64,000 bases of DNA from Pseudomonas batumici (GTDB lineage: Bacteria > Pseudomonadota > Gammaproteobacteria > Pseudomonadales > Pseudomonadaceae): contig NZ_JXDG01000045.1 of assembly GCF_000820515.1 (NCBI RefSeq), positions 92,521-156,520 of the forward strand, in the 5' to 3' direction. A program made the translations under genes and the position numbers. Positions within the stretch are counted from its first letter, which is position 1. The number at the start of each line of letters is the position of its first letter. This document shows, piece after piece, positions 15,295 through 24,752 of the stretch. The notes below the pieces were generated by a model that worked only from the letters and a program-made list of their open reading frames with translations, made no database searches and was not told where the DNA came from.

Positions 15295-15963
15295 ATGCGC
15301 GAACAGGATTACGCCGTTAACAGCGTGCAGGCTGAGCAGCTAGAAGTTAGCCGCGTCCTGCGCAACACCTACAGCCTTCTGGCCCTCACCCTCGCCTTCA
15401 GTGGCCTGACGGCCTTCATCTCCCAGCAGATGCACGTCAGGTACCCCAACGTGTTCGTGGTGCTGATCGGCTTCTACGGGCTGTTCTTCCTCACCAACAA
15501 GCTGCGCGACTCGGCCTGGGGCCTGGTCTCCACGTTCGCCCTCACCGGCTTCATGGGCTATCTGCTCGGCCCGATCCTCAACCGCTACCTGGGCATGCAG
15601 GGCGGCTCCGAAGTGGTCAGCTCGGCCTTCGCCATGACCGCGCTGGTCTTCGGCGGCCTCTCGGCCTACGTGCTGATCACCCGCAAGGACATGAGTTTCC
15701 TCAGCGGCTTCATCACCGTTGGTTTCTTCGTCCTGCTGGGCGCGACCCTGGCCAGCATGTTCTTCCACATCAGTGGGCTGCAGCTGGCGATCAGCGCCGG
15801 TTTCGTGCTGTTCTCCTCGGTCTGCATCCTGTTCCAGACCAGCGCCATCATCCACGGCGGCGAACGTAACTACATCATGGCGACCATCAGCCTGTATGTG
15901 TCGATCTACAACCTGTTCATCAGCTTGTTGCAGATCTTCGGCGTCATGGGCCGCGACGACTGA
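15295..15963 (+). CDS. yccA: Bax inhibitor-1/YccA family membrane protein
   Basis: A 222-residue inner-membrane protein with seven hydrophobic segments and the UPF0005/BI-1 arrangement. The first segment lies near residues 24-42 (TYSLLALTLAFSGLTAF). In E. coli YccA is a substrate and modulator of the FtsH protease. A Shine-Dalgarno AAGGAG lies about 8 bases upstream of the ATG. It sits directly beside tRNA-Ser(UGA), as in E. coli, and is followed by its own terminator before the tus operon. Function beyond the FtsH link is unsettled. Confidence 0.93.
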   Translation: MREQDYAVNSVQAEQLEVSRVLRNTYSLLALTLAFSGLTAFISQQMHVRYPNVFVVLIGFYGLFFLTNKLRDSAWGLVSTFALTGFMGYLLGPILNRYLGMQGGSEVVSSAFAMTALVFGGLSAYVLITRKDMSFLSGFITVGFFVLLGATLASMFFHISGLQLAISAGFVLFSSVCILFQTSAIIHGGERNYIMATISLYVSIYNLFISLLQIFGVMGRDD

Positions 15964-15980
15964 TCGCCCCCCCGCTCAGC

Positions 15981-16006
15981 AAAAAGCCCGCTTCGGCGGG
16001 CTTTTT
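15981..16006 (+). terminator. Terminator after yccA
   Basis: AAAAAGCCCGC, loop TTCG, GCGGGCTTTTT: an 11-bp perfect hairpin followed by T residues. Confidence 0.95.
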
Positions 16007-16076
16007 GTTGCCTGTGATTTAGCTTCTTGAGGGTTCTGGCCTTATCATGACCACAGGTTTGCTGACAGAGTCCCCC

Positions 16077-16469
16077 ATGAAGTTTGCCATTGCGCTGTTT
16101 TCCGCGCCCCACGCGCCCTCTTCCCGTCGCGCCCTGCTGTTTGCCCAGGCCGCGCTCGCCGGCGGGCATGAGATTGTGCGGCTGTTCTTTTATCAGGACG
16201 GCGTGCACAGCGCGTCGAGCAGTGTGGTCACGCCGCAGGACGAGCAGGACCTACCCCGGCAATGGGCGGACTTCGTCAGCGAACACCAGCTCGACGGCGT
16301 GGTCTGCATCGCGGCGGCCTTGCGGCGCGGCGTGCTGGACGACGAAGAAGCCCAGCGCTATCAACGTTCGGCGGTCAATCTGACGGCGCCCTGGGCCTTG
16401 TCCGGCTTGGGCCAGCTGCATGATGCGGTACAAGCCGCCGACCGCCTGATCTGCTTCGGAGGGCCTTGA
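16077..16469 (+). CDS. tusD: Sulfurtransferase complex subunit TusD
   Basis: A 130-residue DsrE-fold protein, the sulfur-accepting subunit of TusBCD. The relay passes persulfide sulfur from TusA through TusD Cys to TusE and then to MnmA for 2-thiolation of wobble uridine in tRNA. The conserved cysteine is C77 in DGVVCIAAALRRG. The start at 16077 (MKFAIALFSAP) is chosen because the family begins there; an upstream in-frame ATG adds ten non-conserved residues. tusC begins one base after the stop. The final acceptor enzyme, MnmA, is encoded at 38342 in this window. Confidence 0.94.
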   Translation: MKFAIALFSAPHAPSSRRALLFAQAALAGGHEIVRLFFYQDGVHSASSSVVTPQDEQDLPRQWADFVSEHQLDGVVCIAAALRRGVLDDEEAQRYQRSAVNLTAPWALSGLGQLHDAVQAADRLICFGGP

Positions 16470-16470
16470 A

Positions 16471-16833
16471 ATGTCCAAGTCCCTGCTGATTATCAGCCGC
16501 CAGGCTCCCTGGTCCGGTCCCGCGGCCCGCGAGGCGCTGGACATCGTGCTGGCCGGCGGCGCGTTCGATCTGCCCATCGGCCTGCTGTTCATGGACGACG
16601 GCGTGTTCCAGTTGATGCCCGGGCAGAACGCCAAGGCCCTGCAACAGAAAGACCTGACCGCCAACCTCCAGGCGCTGTCGTTGTTCGGCATCGATGCGCT
16701 GTACGCCTGCGCCGACAGCCTGGCCGACCGGGGGATTTTCCCAACCCAGGTCGCCGGCGAAGACCTTGAGGTGCTCACCGCCGAAGAGCTTGGTGCGCTT
16801 GTTAACCGTTATGACCAGGTGATCACCCTCTGA
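16471..16833 (+). CDS. tusC: Sulfurtransferase complex subunit TusC
   Basis: A 120-residue DsrE/DsrF-like protein forming part of the cytoplasmic TusBCD heterohexamer. It begins MSKSLLIISRQAPWSG and contains the family segments LPIGLLFMDDGVFQL and LFGIDALYACADSL. TusC has a structural role in the relay complex. Its TGA overlaps the ATG of tusB by one base, implying translational coupling and matched amounts of the subunits. Confidence 0.93.
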   Translation: MSKSLLIISRQAPWSGPAAREALDIVLAGGAFDLPIGLLFMDDGVFQLMPGQNAKALQQKDLTANLQALSLFGIDALYACADSLADRGIFPTQVAGEDLEVLTAEELGALVNRYDQVITL

Positions 16834-17132
16834 TGTCGACCTTGCATGTGTTGTCCCATTCCCCTTTCACCGACAGTCGCCTGGGCAGTTGCCTGCGCCT
16901 GCTGGGCAGCGAGGATGCGCTGCTGCTCTGTGGCGACGCGGTGCATGCCGTGCAACCGCGCAGCCTGCCGCTCGAGGCGCTGGAAGAGCGCGGCGACAGC
17001 CTGCGCCTGTTCCTCCTCGACGAGGACCTGCAAGCCCGCGGCCTGGAGTGCCCGGCCTGGGCCACCAGCGTCGACTACCCGGCGTTCGTCGAACTGTCGA
17101 TCCGTTACGACAAGGTCAATACCTGGCTATGA
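16833..17132 (+). CDS. tusB: Sulfurtransferase complex subunit TusB
   Basis: A 99-residue DsrH-like subunit of TusBCD. It starts MSTLHVLSHSPFTDSRL and ends with the typical IRYDKVNTWL. The gene overlaps tusC by one base at its start and tusE by four bases (ATGA) at its end. TusB completes the heterohexamer that hands sulfur to TusE. Confidence 0.93.
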   Translation: MSTLHVLSHSPFTDSRLGSCLRLLGSEDALLLCGDAVHAVQPRSLPLEALEERGDSLRLFLLDEDLQARGLECPAWATSVDYPAFVELSIRYDKVNTWL

Positions 17133-17464
17133 GCACGCTGACGGTGAACGGGCAGGCCATCGCCCTGGACAAGGATGGCTACCTGGTGGAACTGAGCGAC
17201 TGGTCGCCGGAGGTCGCGGCCGCCCTCGCCACGCGCGAGGAGCTGGAGCTGAGTCCCGAGCACTGGGAGATCCTCGAACTGCTGCGCGGGTTCTACCAGG
17301 AGTTCGAACTCTCCCCCGCCACCCGCCCGTTGATCAAGTACACCGCCTTGAAGCTGGGCGCCGACAAGGGCAACAGCCTGCACCTCAATCGCTTGTTCAA
17401 AGGCACTCCCGCCAAACTCGCCGCCAAGCTGGCGGGCCTGCCCAAACCGACGAACTGCTTATGA
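17129..17464 (+). CDS. tusE: Sulfur relay protein TusE (DsrC family)
   Basis: A 111-residue DsrC-fold protein that accepts persulfide from TusD and delivers it to MnmA. The C-terminal arm ends LPKPTNCL, with the catalytic cysteine (C110) penultimate as in all family members. The second arm cysteine that marks sulfite-reductase-associated DsrC is absent, so this is the tRNA-thiolation type. The ATG at 17129 forms an ATGA overlap with tusB; an earlier in-frame start only extends into tusB. It overlaps ybiB by four bases at the end. Confidence 0.94.
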   Translation: MSTLTVNGQAIALDKDGYLVELSDWSPEVAAALATREELELSPEHWEILELLRGFYQEFELSPATRPLIKYTALKLGADKGNSLHLNRLFKGTPAKLAAKLAGLPKPTNCL

Positions 17465-18462
17465 CCGACTACACGCCGTTGATCACCGAAACGCCCGCCG
17501 AGCACCCGTTCGCCCAGTTCGTCCGCATCCTCGGCAAGGGCAAGCGTGGCGCCCGCAGCCTGACCCGCGAAGAAGCCCGCGAAGCCATGGGCATGCTGCT
17601 GGACGGCAAGGTCGAGGACACCCAGCTCGGAGCCTTCCTGATGCTGTTGCGCCACAAGGAAGAAAGCCCGGAGGAACTGGCCGGCTTCACCCAGGCCCTG
17701 CGCGAGCGCCTGCAGGCGCCAAGGCTGGCGATCGATCTGGACTGGCCAACCTACGCCGGCAAGAAGCGTCACCTGCCCTGGTACCTGCTGGCCGCCAAGT
17801 GCCTGGCGCAGAACGGCATCCGGATCTTCATGCACGGCGGCGGCGCGCATACCGCGGGCCGTCTCTACACCGAGCAGCTACTCGACACGCTGCGAATTCC
17901 GCTGTGCCGTGACTGGGCGGCCGTCGAGCAGGCGATCGGCCACGGCAACCTCGCCTTCATGCCCCTGGGCGACTGGGCGCCGTCCTTACAGCGCATGATC
18001 GACCTGCGCAACACCCTGGGCCTGCGTTCGCCAATCCACTCCCTGGCGCGCCTGCTCAATCCACTGGGCGCACGCTGCGGCCTGCAAAGCATCTTCCATC
18101 CCGGCTACCAGGCGGTGCATCGCGAGGCCAGCGGCCTGCTGGGCGACACGGTGATCGTGATCAAGGGTGATGGAGGGGAAATCGAGGTCAACCCGGACAG
18201 CAGCAGCCATCTCTATGGCACCACCGATGGCGAAAGCTGGGACGAGGAATGGCCCGCGCTGTCCGAGCAGCGCCATGTGAAACCGGCGACATTGGACCCC
18301 GAACACCTCAAGGCCGTCTGGCGTGGCGAAGTCGAGGACAGCTACCCGCAACTGGCCCTGATCTCGACCATGGCCCTGGCCCTGCGCGGCCTCGGCACGC
18401 CCCGCGAACAGGCCTTCGAACAGGCCCGTCGCTACTGGGATGCCCGGGATATATCGATCTGA
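17461..18462 (+). CDS. ybiB: YbiB/TrpD2-like glycosyltransferase-fold protein
   Basis: A 333-residue protein with the anthranilate phosphoribosyltransferase fold (TrpD2/YbiB family): an N-terminal helical domain (residues 1-75, with GKRGARSLTREEA and DTQLGAFLMLLRHKEE) and a glycosyltransferase-family-3 domain with FMHGGGAHTAGR, NPLGARCGLQSIFHPGYQ and VIKGDGGEIEVNPD. E. coli YbiB binds nucleic acids and is SOS-linked; enzymatic phosphoribosyl transfer has not been shown. It shares an ATGA overlap with tusE, so the two are translated together, which suggests but does not prove a tie to tRNA modification. Confidence 0.88.
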   Translation: MTDYTPLITETPAEHPFAQFVRILGKGKRGARSLTREEAREAMGMLLDGKVEDTQLGAFLMLLRHKEESPEELAGFTQALRERLQAPRLAIDLDWPTYAGKKRHLPWYLLAAKCLAQNGIRIFMHGGGAHTAGRLYTEQLLDTLRIPLCRDWAAVEQAIGHGNLAFMPLGDWAPSLQRMIDLRNTLGLRSPIHSLARLLNPLGARCGLQSIFHPGYQAVHREASGLLGDTVIVIKGDGGEIEVNPDSSSHLYGTTDGESWDEEWPALSEQRHVKPATLDPEHLKAVWRGEVEDSYPQLALISTMALALRGLGTPREQAFEQARRYWDARDISI

Positions 18463-18550
18463 TCGATGATTAACCCCCAGGGTTTGCGCTATTTATTCGA
18501 ACAAAGGTCTTTAGACTGGACTCCAAAGCACACTTGCCGAGGAGTTTCCG

Positions 18551-19549
18551 ATGGGCCTTTTGATCGACGGTCGTTGGCACGACCAATGGTACGCAAGCAG
18601 TAAAGACGGCGCCTTCCAGCGCGAACAGGCGCAACGCCGCAACTGGCTGACGGCCGATGGCAGGCCCGGCCCCAGCGGCGAGGGCGGCTTCAAGGCCGAA
18701 GCCGGTCGCTACCACCTCTATGTGTCCCTGGCCTGCCCCTGGGCCCACCGCACCCTGATCCTGCGCAAGCTCAAGGGCCTGGAAGGCCTGATTGACGTGT
18801 CCGTGGTCAGTTGGCTGATGCTGGAAAACGGCTGGACCTTCGACCGGGACTACGGCTCCAGTGGCGATGCGCTGGATAACCAGGCCTTCATGCACCAGCG
18901 CTACACCGCCGATGCCGCCGACTACACCGGCCGCGTAACCGTGCCGGTGCTGTGGGACAAGCAATTGCAGCGCATCGTCAGCAATGAATCGTCGGAAATC
19001 ATCCGCATGTTCAACAGCGCGTTCAATGCGCTCACCGACAATCGTCTGGATTTCTATCCCGAGGCCTTGCGCCCGCTGATCGACGGCTGGAACGAGCGTA
19101 TCTACCCGGCGGTGAACAACGGCGTCTATCGGGCCGGGTTCGCCACTTCACAGGCGGCTTATGAAGCGGCCTTCGATGATCTGTTCGGCGAACTGGAGCA
19201 TCTGGAGCGGCATCTGGGGGAGAACCGTTATCTGGCGGGGGAATACCTGACCGAAGCGGATATACGCCTGTTCACCACGCTGATCCGTTTCGATGCGGTG
19301 TACCACGGCCACTTCAAATGTAACCTGCGGCGGATTGCCGATTATCCGAATCTGTCGAACTGGCTGCGGGAGCTGTTTCAATGGCCGGGGGTGGCCGAGA
19401 CGGTGGACTTTACCCATATCAAAGGGCATTACTACGCCAGTCACCGGACCATCAATCCGACGGGGATCGTGCCCAAGGGGCCGGAGCAGGATTTCATGGC
19501 CGCGCATGATCGTGAGCGGCTGACGGGGCGTGGGGTCTGGAAGAGCTGA
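18551..19549 (+). CDS. yqjG: Glutathionyl-hydroquinone reductase
   Basis: A 332-residue Xi-class glutathione transferase that reduces glutathionyl-hydroquinones to hydroquinones. The active-site motif CPWAHR starts at Cys62, and the C-terminal helical GST domain contains YLAGEYLTEADIRLFTTLIRFD and ends with GHYYASHRTINPTGIVPKGP, both typical. The ATG has GAGGAG about 7 bases upstream. It stands alone between ybiB and the convergent cysG gene, with a REP element at its 3' side. Confidence 0.93.
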   Translation: MGLLIDGRWHDQWYASSKDGAFQREQAQRRNWLTADGRPGPSGEGGFKAEAGRYHLYVSLACPWAHRTLILRKLKGLEGLIDVSVVSWLMLENGWTFDRDYGSSGDALDNQAFMHQRYTADAADYTGRVTVPVLWDKQLQRIVSNESSEIIRMFNSAFNALTDNRLDFYPEALRPLIDGWNERIYPAVNNGVYRAGFATSQAAYEAAFDDLFGELEHLERHLGENRYLAGEYLTEADIRLFTTLIRFDAVYHGHFKCNLRRIADYPNLSNWLRELFQWPGVAETVDFTHIKGHYYASHRTINPTGIVPKGPEQDFMAAHDRERLTGRGVWKS

Positions 19550-19565
19550 CAGGCGTGCCGCACAG

Positions 19566-19634
19566 CCTGTAGGAGCCGGCTTGCTGGCGATGGCGTCCTC
19601 AAGGGCCCTATCGCCGGCAAGCCGGCTCCCACAG
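19566..19634. repeat. REP pair between yqjG and cysG
   Basis: Inverted arms GTAGGAGCCGGCTTGCTGGC and GCCGGCAAGCCGGCTCCCAC flank a short centre. This is the usual Pseudomonas REP doublet (about 70 bp) in the gap between two convergent genes. Such elements are mobilised by RAYT transposases and can act as transcription or RNA stability elements. Confidence 0.93.
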
Positions 19635-19664
19635 TAGAGATTCGCGTCAACCGTAAGGATGGCG

Positions 19665-21059
19665 TCAAACCTGGGATTGCGCGCCTTCGAACCAGGCCAG
19701 CTTCTCGCGCAGCTGGACCACTTCCCCGACGATCACCAGCGTCGGCGCATGCACTTCATGCTCCGCCACCAGTTGCGACAGGTTGGCTAGGGTACCGGTA
19801 AACACCCGCTGATTGGCCGTGGTGCCCTGCTGGATCAAGGCTGCCGGCGTCTGCGCCGAACGACCATGGGCAATCAACTGCTCGCAGATCACCGGCAAGC
19901 CGACCAGCCCCATGTAGAACACCAGGGTCTGCGCCGGCGCCACCAGATCCGCCCAGGGCAGGTCCGTGGAGCCATCCTTCAAGTGACCGGTGATGAAACG
20001 CACCGACTGCGCATAATCGCGATGAGTCAACGGGATCCCGGCATAGGCCGAGCAACCGCTGGCCGCCGTGATTCCCGGCACCACCTGGAACGGAATGCCC
20101 TGGGCCGCCAGTTCCTCGATCTCTTCGCCGCCACGGCCGAAGATGAACGGATCGCCACCCTTCAAACGCAGCACCCGCTTGCCCTGCTTCGCCAGGTCGA
20201 CCAATTGCTGGTTGATCTGGTCCTGGGGTACAGCGTGATCGGCGCGACGCTTGCCGACGTAGATCCGGTCCGCATCACGGCGGCACAGTTCCAGGATCGC
20301 CGGCGCCACCAGGCGGTCATACAGCACCACGTCCGCCTGCTGCATCAGGCGCAGGGCACGGAAGGTCAACAGGTCCGGATCACCCGGCCCCGCCCCCACC
20401 AGATACACCTCGCCCGGCGCATTCGGCGCCATGCCGTTGATCTTTTCCAGCAGCAGGCGCTCGGCTTCAGCGCCCTGCCCGGCCAGTTGCCGATCGGCGA
20501 TCGGCCCCTGGAACACCTCTTCCCAGAACGCCCGGCGCTGTTGCACACCCGGAAACAGGCCCTTGACCTGGGTCCGGAAGCGCGCCGCCAGACCGGCCAA
20601 CTGGCCGTAGGTCGAAGGAATCCAGGTTTCCAGCTTGGCCCGGATCAGCCGCGCCAGCACCGGCGCATCGCCGCCGCTGGACACCGCGATGATCAGTGGC
20701 GAGCGATCGACAATGGCCGGGAAGATCACGCTGCACAAGGCCGGCGCATCCACCACGTTGACCGGCACGCAGCGCCGATGGGCATCCGCCGACACCCGGG
20801 CGTTGAGCGTTTCGTCGTCGGTGGCGGCAATGACCAGCCCGCAGCCGTCGAGATCGGACTCCAGGTAACCGCGCAACAGGTATTCGCCGCCGCTGGCGCC
20901 GACCAGCTCGCGCAGCTGGCCCTCGATCTCGGGCGCGACAACCCGCAGCACGGCGCCAGCATCGGCCAGCAGGCGGGATTTGCGCAAGGCAATCTCGCCC
21001 CCGCCGACCACCAGCACACGCCGGCCGCGCAGGTTGTGGAACAGCGGCAGAAATTCCAT
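19665..21059 (-). CDS. cysG: Siroheme synthase (trifunctional CysG)
   Basis: A 464-residue fusion that makes siroheme from uroporphyrinogen III, needed for sulfite and nitrite reductases. Residues 1-205 form the dehydrogenase/ferrochelatase part (RRVLVVGGGEIALRKSRLL, then SSGGDAPVLARLIRAKLE). Residues 215-460 form the SAM-dependent uroporphyrinogen methyltransferase (VYLVGAGPGDPDLLTFRALR, LRLKGGDPFIFGRGGEE, GITAASGCSAYAGIPLTHRD). Its ATG directly abuts the serS stop codon, so it is downstream in the serS transcript. Confidence 0.96.
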   Translation of the reverse strand: MEFLPLFHNLRGRRVLVVGGGEIALRKSRLLADAGAVLRVVAPEIEGQLRELVGASGGEYLLRGYLESDLDGCGLVIAATDDETLNARVSADAHRRCVPVNVVDAPALCSVIFPAIVDRSPLIIAVSSGGDAPVLARLIRAKLETWIPSTYGQLAGLAARFRTQVKGLFPGVQQRRAFWEEVFQGPIADRQLAGQGAEAERLLLEKINGMAPNAPGEVYLVGAGPGDPDLLTFRALRLMQQADVVLYDRLVAPAILELCRRDADRIYVGKRRADHAVPQDQINQQLVDLAKQGKRVLRLKGGDPFIFGRGGEEIEELAAQGIPFQVVPGITAASGCSAYAGIPLTHRDYAQSVRFITGHLKDGSTDLPWADLVAPAQTLVFYMGLVGLPVICEQLIAHGRSAQTPAALIQQGTTANQRVFTGTLANLSQLVAEHEVHAPTLVIVGEVVQLREKLAWFEGAQSQV

Positions 21060-22340
<1,281 letters not shown>

Positions 22341-22355
22341 GTCGGTTTCTCGTTA

Positions 22356-22730
22356 TCAGAGTTTGGTCAAGGACAGGCCAGCCCAGGTTGCGAGCAGCCC
22401 GCCGAATACGCTGAGGGCCGCATAGCCCAGGGCAATGAGCACCTGCCCGCTTTCCAGCAGGCGCACCGTATCCAGTGAAAAGGATGAAAATGTGGTCAAG
22501 CCGCCGACGAACCCCACGATCAAGCCGGCGCGGATCTCGATCGGCACCTCGGGACGCACCAAAAACAGGCCGTAGAGCACGCCAATCACCAGGCAGCCGA
22601 CGATATTAACGGCCAATGTCGCAGTATAGAAGTGCCGCGGCCAGTTGGCGTTGATCAGGTTGCCCGTGGCGAAGCGCGCCAAGGTGCCGATAATACCGGC
22701 GACAGACACGGCAAGGATGGTGCGGATCAA
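22356..22730 (-). CDS. crcB: Fluoride channel CrcB/Fluc
   Basis: A 124-residue protein with four hydrophobic helices, the dual-topology dimeric fluoride exporter. The conserved central GGLTTFSSFSLDTV (with the phenylalanine box) and the asparagine-rich GNLINANWP / LAVNIVGCLVIG segments are present. No fluoride riboswitch is visible because the ATG overlaps the rarA stop by four bases, so expression follows rarA. Confidence 0.95.
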   Translation of the reverse strand: MIRTILAVSVAGIIGTLARFATGNLINANWPRHFYTATLAVNIVGCLVIGVLYGLFLVRPEVPIEIRAGLIVGFVGGLTTFSSFSLDTVRLLESGQVLIALGYAALSVFGGLLATWAGLSLTKL

Positions 22731-24052
22731 GACTTTCTCCGTTGTCTCGGGCTGTTGCGGTCGAGGGTGGCAAGGTGGTTGAGCTTTTCGCCGATCTTCA
22801 ATTCCAGCCCGCGCGGCACCGGCTGGTAGAACGGCTGCGGCGCCAGTTCTTCGGGGAAATAGTCCTCGCCCGCCGCATAGGCGTCGGGCTCGTCATGGGC
22901 GTAGCGGTATTCGTCGCCGTAGCCCAGCTGTTTCATCAGCTTGGTCGGCGCGTTGCGCAGGTGCAGCGGGACTTCCAGCGAGCCATGCTCGGCGGCGCTG
23001 CGCATGGCGGCCTTGAAGCCCATGTAGACGGCATTGCTCTTCGGTGCGCAAGCCAGGTAGGTGATGGCCTGGGCCACCGCCAGTTCGCCTTCGGGACTGC
23101 CCAGACGCTCCTGCACATCCCAGGCCGCCAGGCACAGGCTCAGGGCCCGCGGGTCGGCGTTGCCGATGTCCTCGCTGGCCATGCGCACCACCCGGCGCGC
23201 CAGGTAGAGCGGGTCGCAGCCGCCGTCGAGCATGCGCGCGAACCAGTACAGGGCCGCATCGGGATTGGAGCCGCGCACCGACTTGTGCAAGGCGGAAATC
23301 TGGTCGTAGAACGCCTCGCCGCCCTTGTCGAAACGTCGGCGGGTATCGCCCAGCAGGCTTTGCAGCAGTTCGACGCCGATCTCACCGCCGTCTTCGGCCA
23401 GGTCCGAGGCGTTTTCCAGCAGGTTGAGCAGTCGCCGTCCATCGCCGTCCGCCGCCGCCAGCAGCATCTTGAAACCTTCATCGCCCAGGCTCAGCTGGCG
23501 CTTGCCCAGGCCGCGCTCTTCGCTCAAGGCGCGCTGCACCAGCTTGTGCAGCGCCGCTTCGTCGAGGCTCTTGAGCACATAGACCCGCGCCCGGGAGAGC
23601 AAGGCGTTGTTCAGTTCGAACGAGGGGTTTTCGGTGGTGGCGCCGATAAAGATCAGCGTGCCGTCTTCCACATAGGGCAGGAAGGCGTCCTGCTGGGACT
23701 TGTTGAAGCGATGCACTTCGTCGACGAACAGGATGGTGCGCCGGCCGTACTGCCCGGCCTGCTGCTTGGCGACCTCCACCGCCTGACGGATCTCCTTGAC
23801 CCCGGCCAGCACCGCCGAGACGGTCTCGAAGTGTGCCTCCGAGACCTCCGCCAACAGCCGCGCCAGGGTGGTCTTGCCCACGCCCGGCGGCCCCCAGAAG
23901 ATCATCGAGTGCAGCGCGCCCTGCTCCAGGGCTTCGCGCAGCGGCTTGCCGCGAGCCAGCAGGTGCTCCTGGCCGACGTACTCGTCCAGGTTGGTCGCCC
24001 GCAGACGGGCGGCCAGGGGCTGGGCGATCGGGGCACGGCTGAACAGGTCCAT
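22727..24052 (-). CDS. rarA: Replication-associated recombination protein A (AAA+ ATPase)
   Basis: A 441-residue clamp-loader-like ATPase (MgsA/RarA, WRNIP1 homologue) acting at stalled forks. Walker A is GPPGVGKTTLARLLA, Walker B with sensor is ILFVDEVHRFNKSQQDAFL, and the C-terminal tetramerisation domain (from about residue 265, KSVRGSNPDAALYWFARML) is intact. It is between lolA and crcB; in many gammaproteobacteria lolA-rarA-serS are adjacent. Confidence 0.96.
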   Translation of the reverse strand: MDLFSRAPIAQPLAARLRATNLDEYVGQEHLLARGKPLREALEQGALHSMIFWGPPGVGKTTLARLLAEVSEAHFETVSAVLAGVKEIRQAVEVAKQQAGQYGRRTILFVDEVHRFNKSQQDAFLPYVEDGTLIFIGATTENPSFELNNALLSRARVYVLKSLDEAALHKLVQRALSEERGLGKRQLSLGDEGFKMLLAAADGDGRRLLNLLENASDLAEDGGEIGVELLQSLLGDTRRRFDKGGEAFYDQISALHKSVRGSNPDAALYWFARMLDGGCDPLYLARRVVRMASEDIGNADPRALSLCLAAWDVQERLGSPEGELAVAQAITYLACAPKSNAVYMGFKAAMRSAAEHGSLEVPLHLRNAPTKLMKQLGYGDEYRYAHDEPDAYAAGEDYFPEELAPQPFYQPVPRGLELKIGEKLNHLATLDRNSPRQRRKS

Positions 24053-24071
24053 GGGGGGCGTCTGAAACCTC

Positions 24072-24695
24072 TTATTCCTGGATCACGTCCGCACCCTTGG
24101 GGATGGCGAACTTGAACTTGGCGGCATCGATGGGTTCATTGGCCTTGACCCCGGTGAACAACAGGTTGGTGCGCTGGCCGACGCTGTCGACCAGTTGCAT
24201 GTCATTGATCAGGCCGTTGCGGAACGACAGGCGCAGGCTGTCGAACAGGGTGTCCTTGGTTTTCGGCTTGAGGATGAAGTCGACCACCCCGCCGGCCTCC
24301 TTGGCGCTGATGTCGAAGCTCTCGCTGATCTTGGAGACATCACCGGACAGCAACAGGGCCGGGGTCTGGGTCAGGCGCAGGTCGAGCTTCTTGATGGTCA
24401 CCTGTTGCAGGTCCGGGTCCCAGAGGGTGACCTTCTGGCCGTCGGAGATCATGGTCTGTTCCTGCGGCGCATCGGTGTGCCAGAAGAACAGGCCCGGACG
24501 CTTGAGGGACATCTCGCCGGCCGTTTCCTGCAACTGGGTACCGCTGCCGTCCAGGGTCAACTGCGAGAAACGCGCGGTGAGGGTCTGGGACTTTTCGAGC
24601 AACTGGGTCAAACGTGCCACGTCCTTCTGGTCGGCGTGGGCCGACAGCGTGGTCAGGGCCAGAACCGGCAGCAACAGCATGCGGATAAAACGCAT
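24072..24695 (-). CDS. lolA: Outer-membrane lipoprotein carrier protein LolA
   Basis: A 207-residue periplasmic chaperone that ferries lipoproteins from LolCDE to the LolB receptor. The signal peptide FIRMLLLPVLALTTLSAHA is followed by the LolA fold (TQLLEKSQTLTARFSQLTLDG, GEMSLKRPGLFFWH, WDPDLQQVTIKKLD). The start at 24695 is supported by GAGG six bases upstream; longer in-frame starts only add a non-conserved leader. It follows ftsK by 57 bp, as in other pseudomonads. Confidence 0.94.
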   Translation of the reverse strand: MRFIRMLLLPVLALTTLSAHADQKDVARLTQLLEKSQTLTARFSQLTLDGSGTQLQETAGEMSLKRPGLFFWHTDAPQEQTMISDGQKVTLWDPDLQQVTIKKLDLRLTQTPALLLSGDVSKISESFDISAKEAGGVVDFILKPKTKDTLFDSLRLSFRNGLINDMQLVDSVGQRTNLLFTGVKANEPIDAAKFKFAIPKGADVIQE

Positions 24696-24752
24696 GGGAA
24701 TCCTCATTGAACTCGTTGAAAGGGCGTGCCGCGTGAAACCACGCGGCACGGA

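Noticed and set aside
16889..17464. 191-residue version of TusE starting inside tusB
   Set aside because: The first 80 residues are an out-of-frame reading of tusB; the ATGA-coupled start at 17129 gives the family length.
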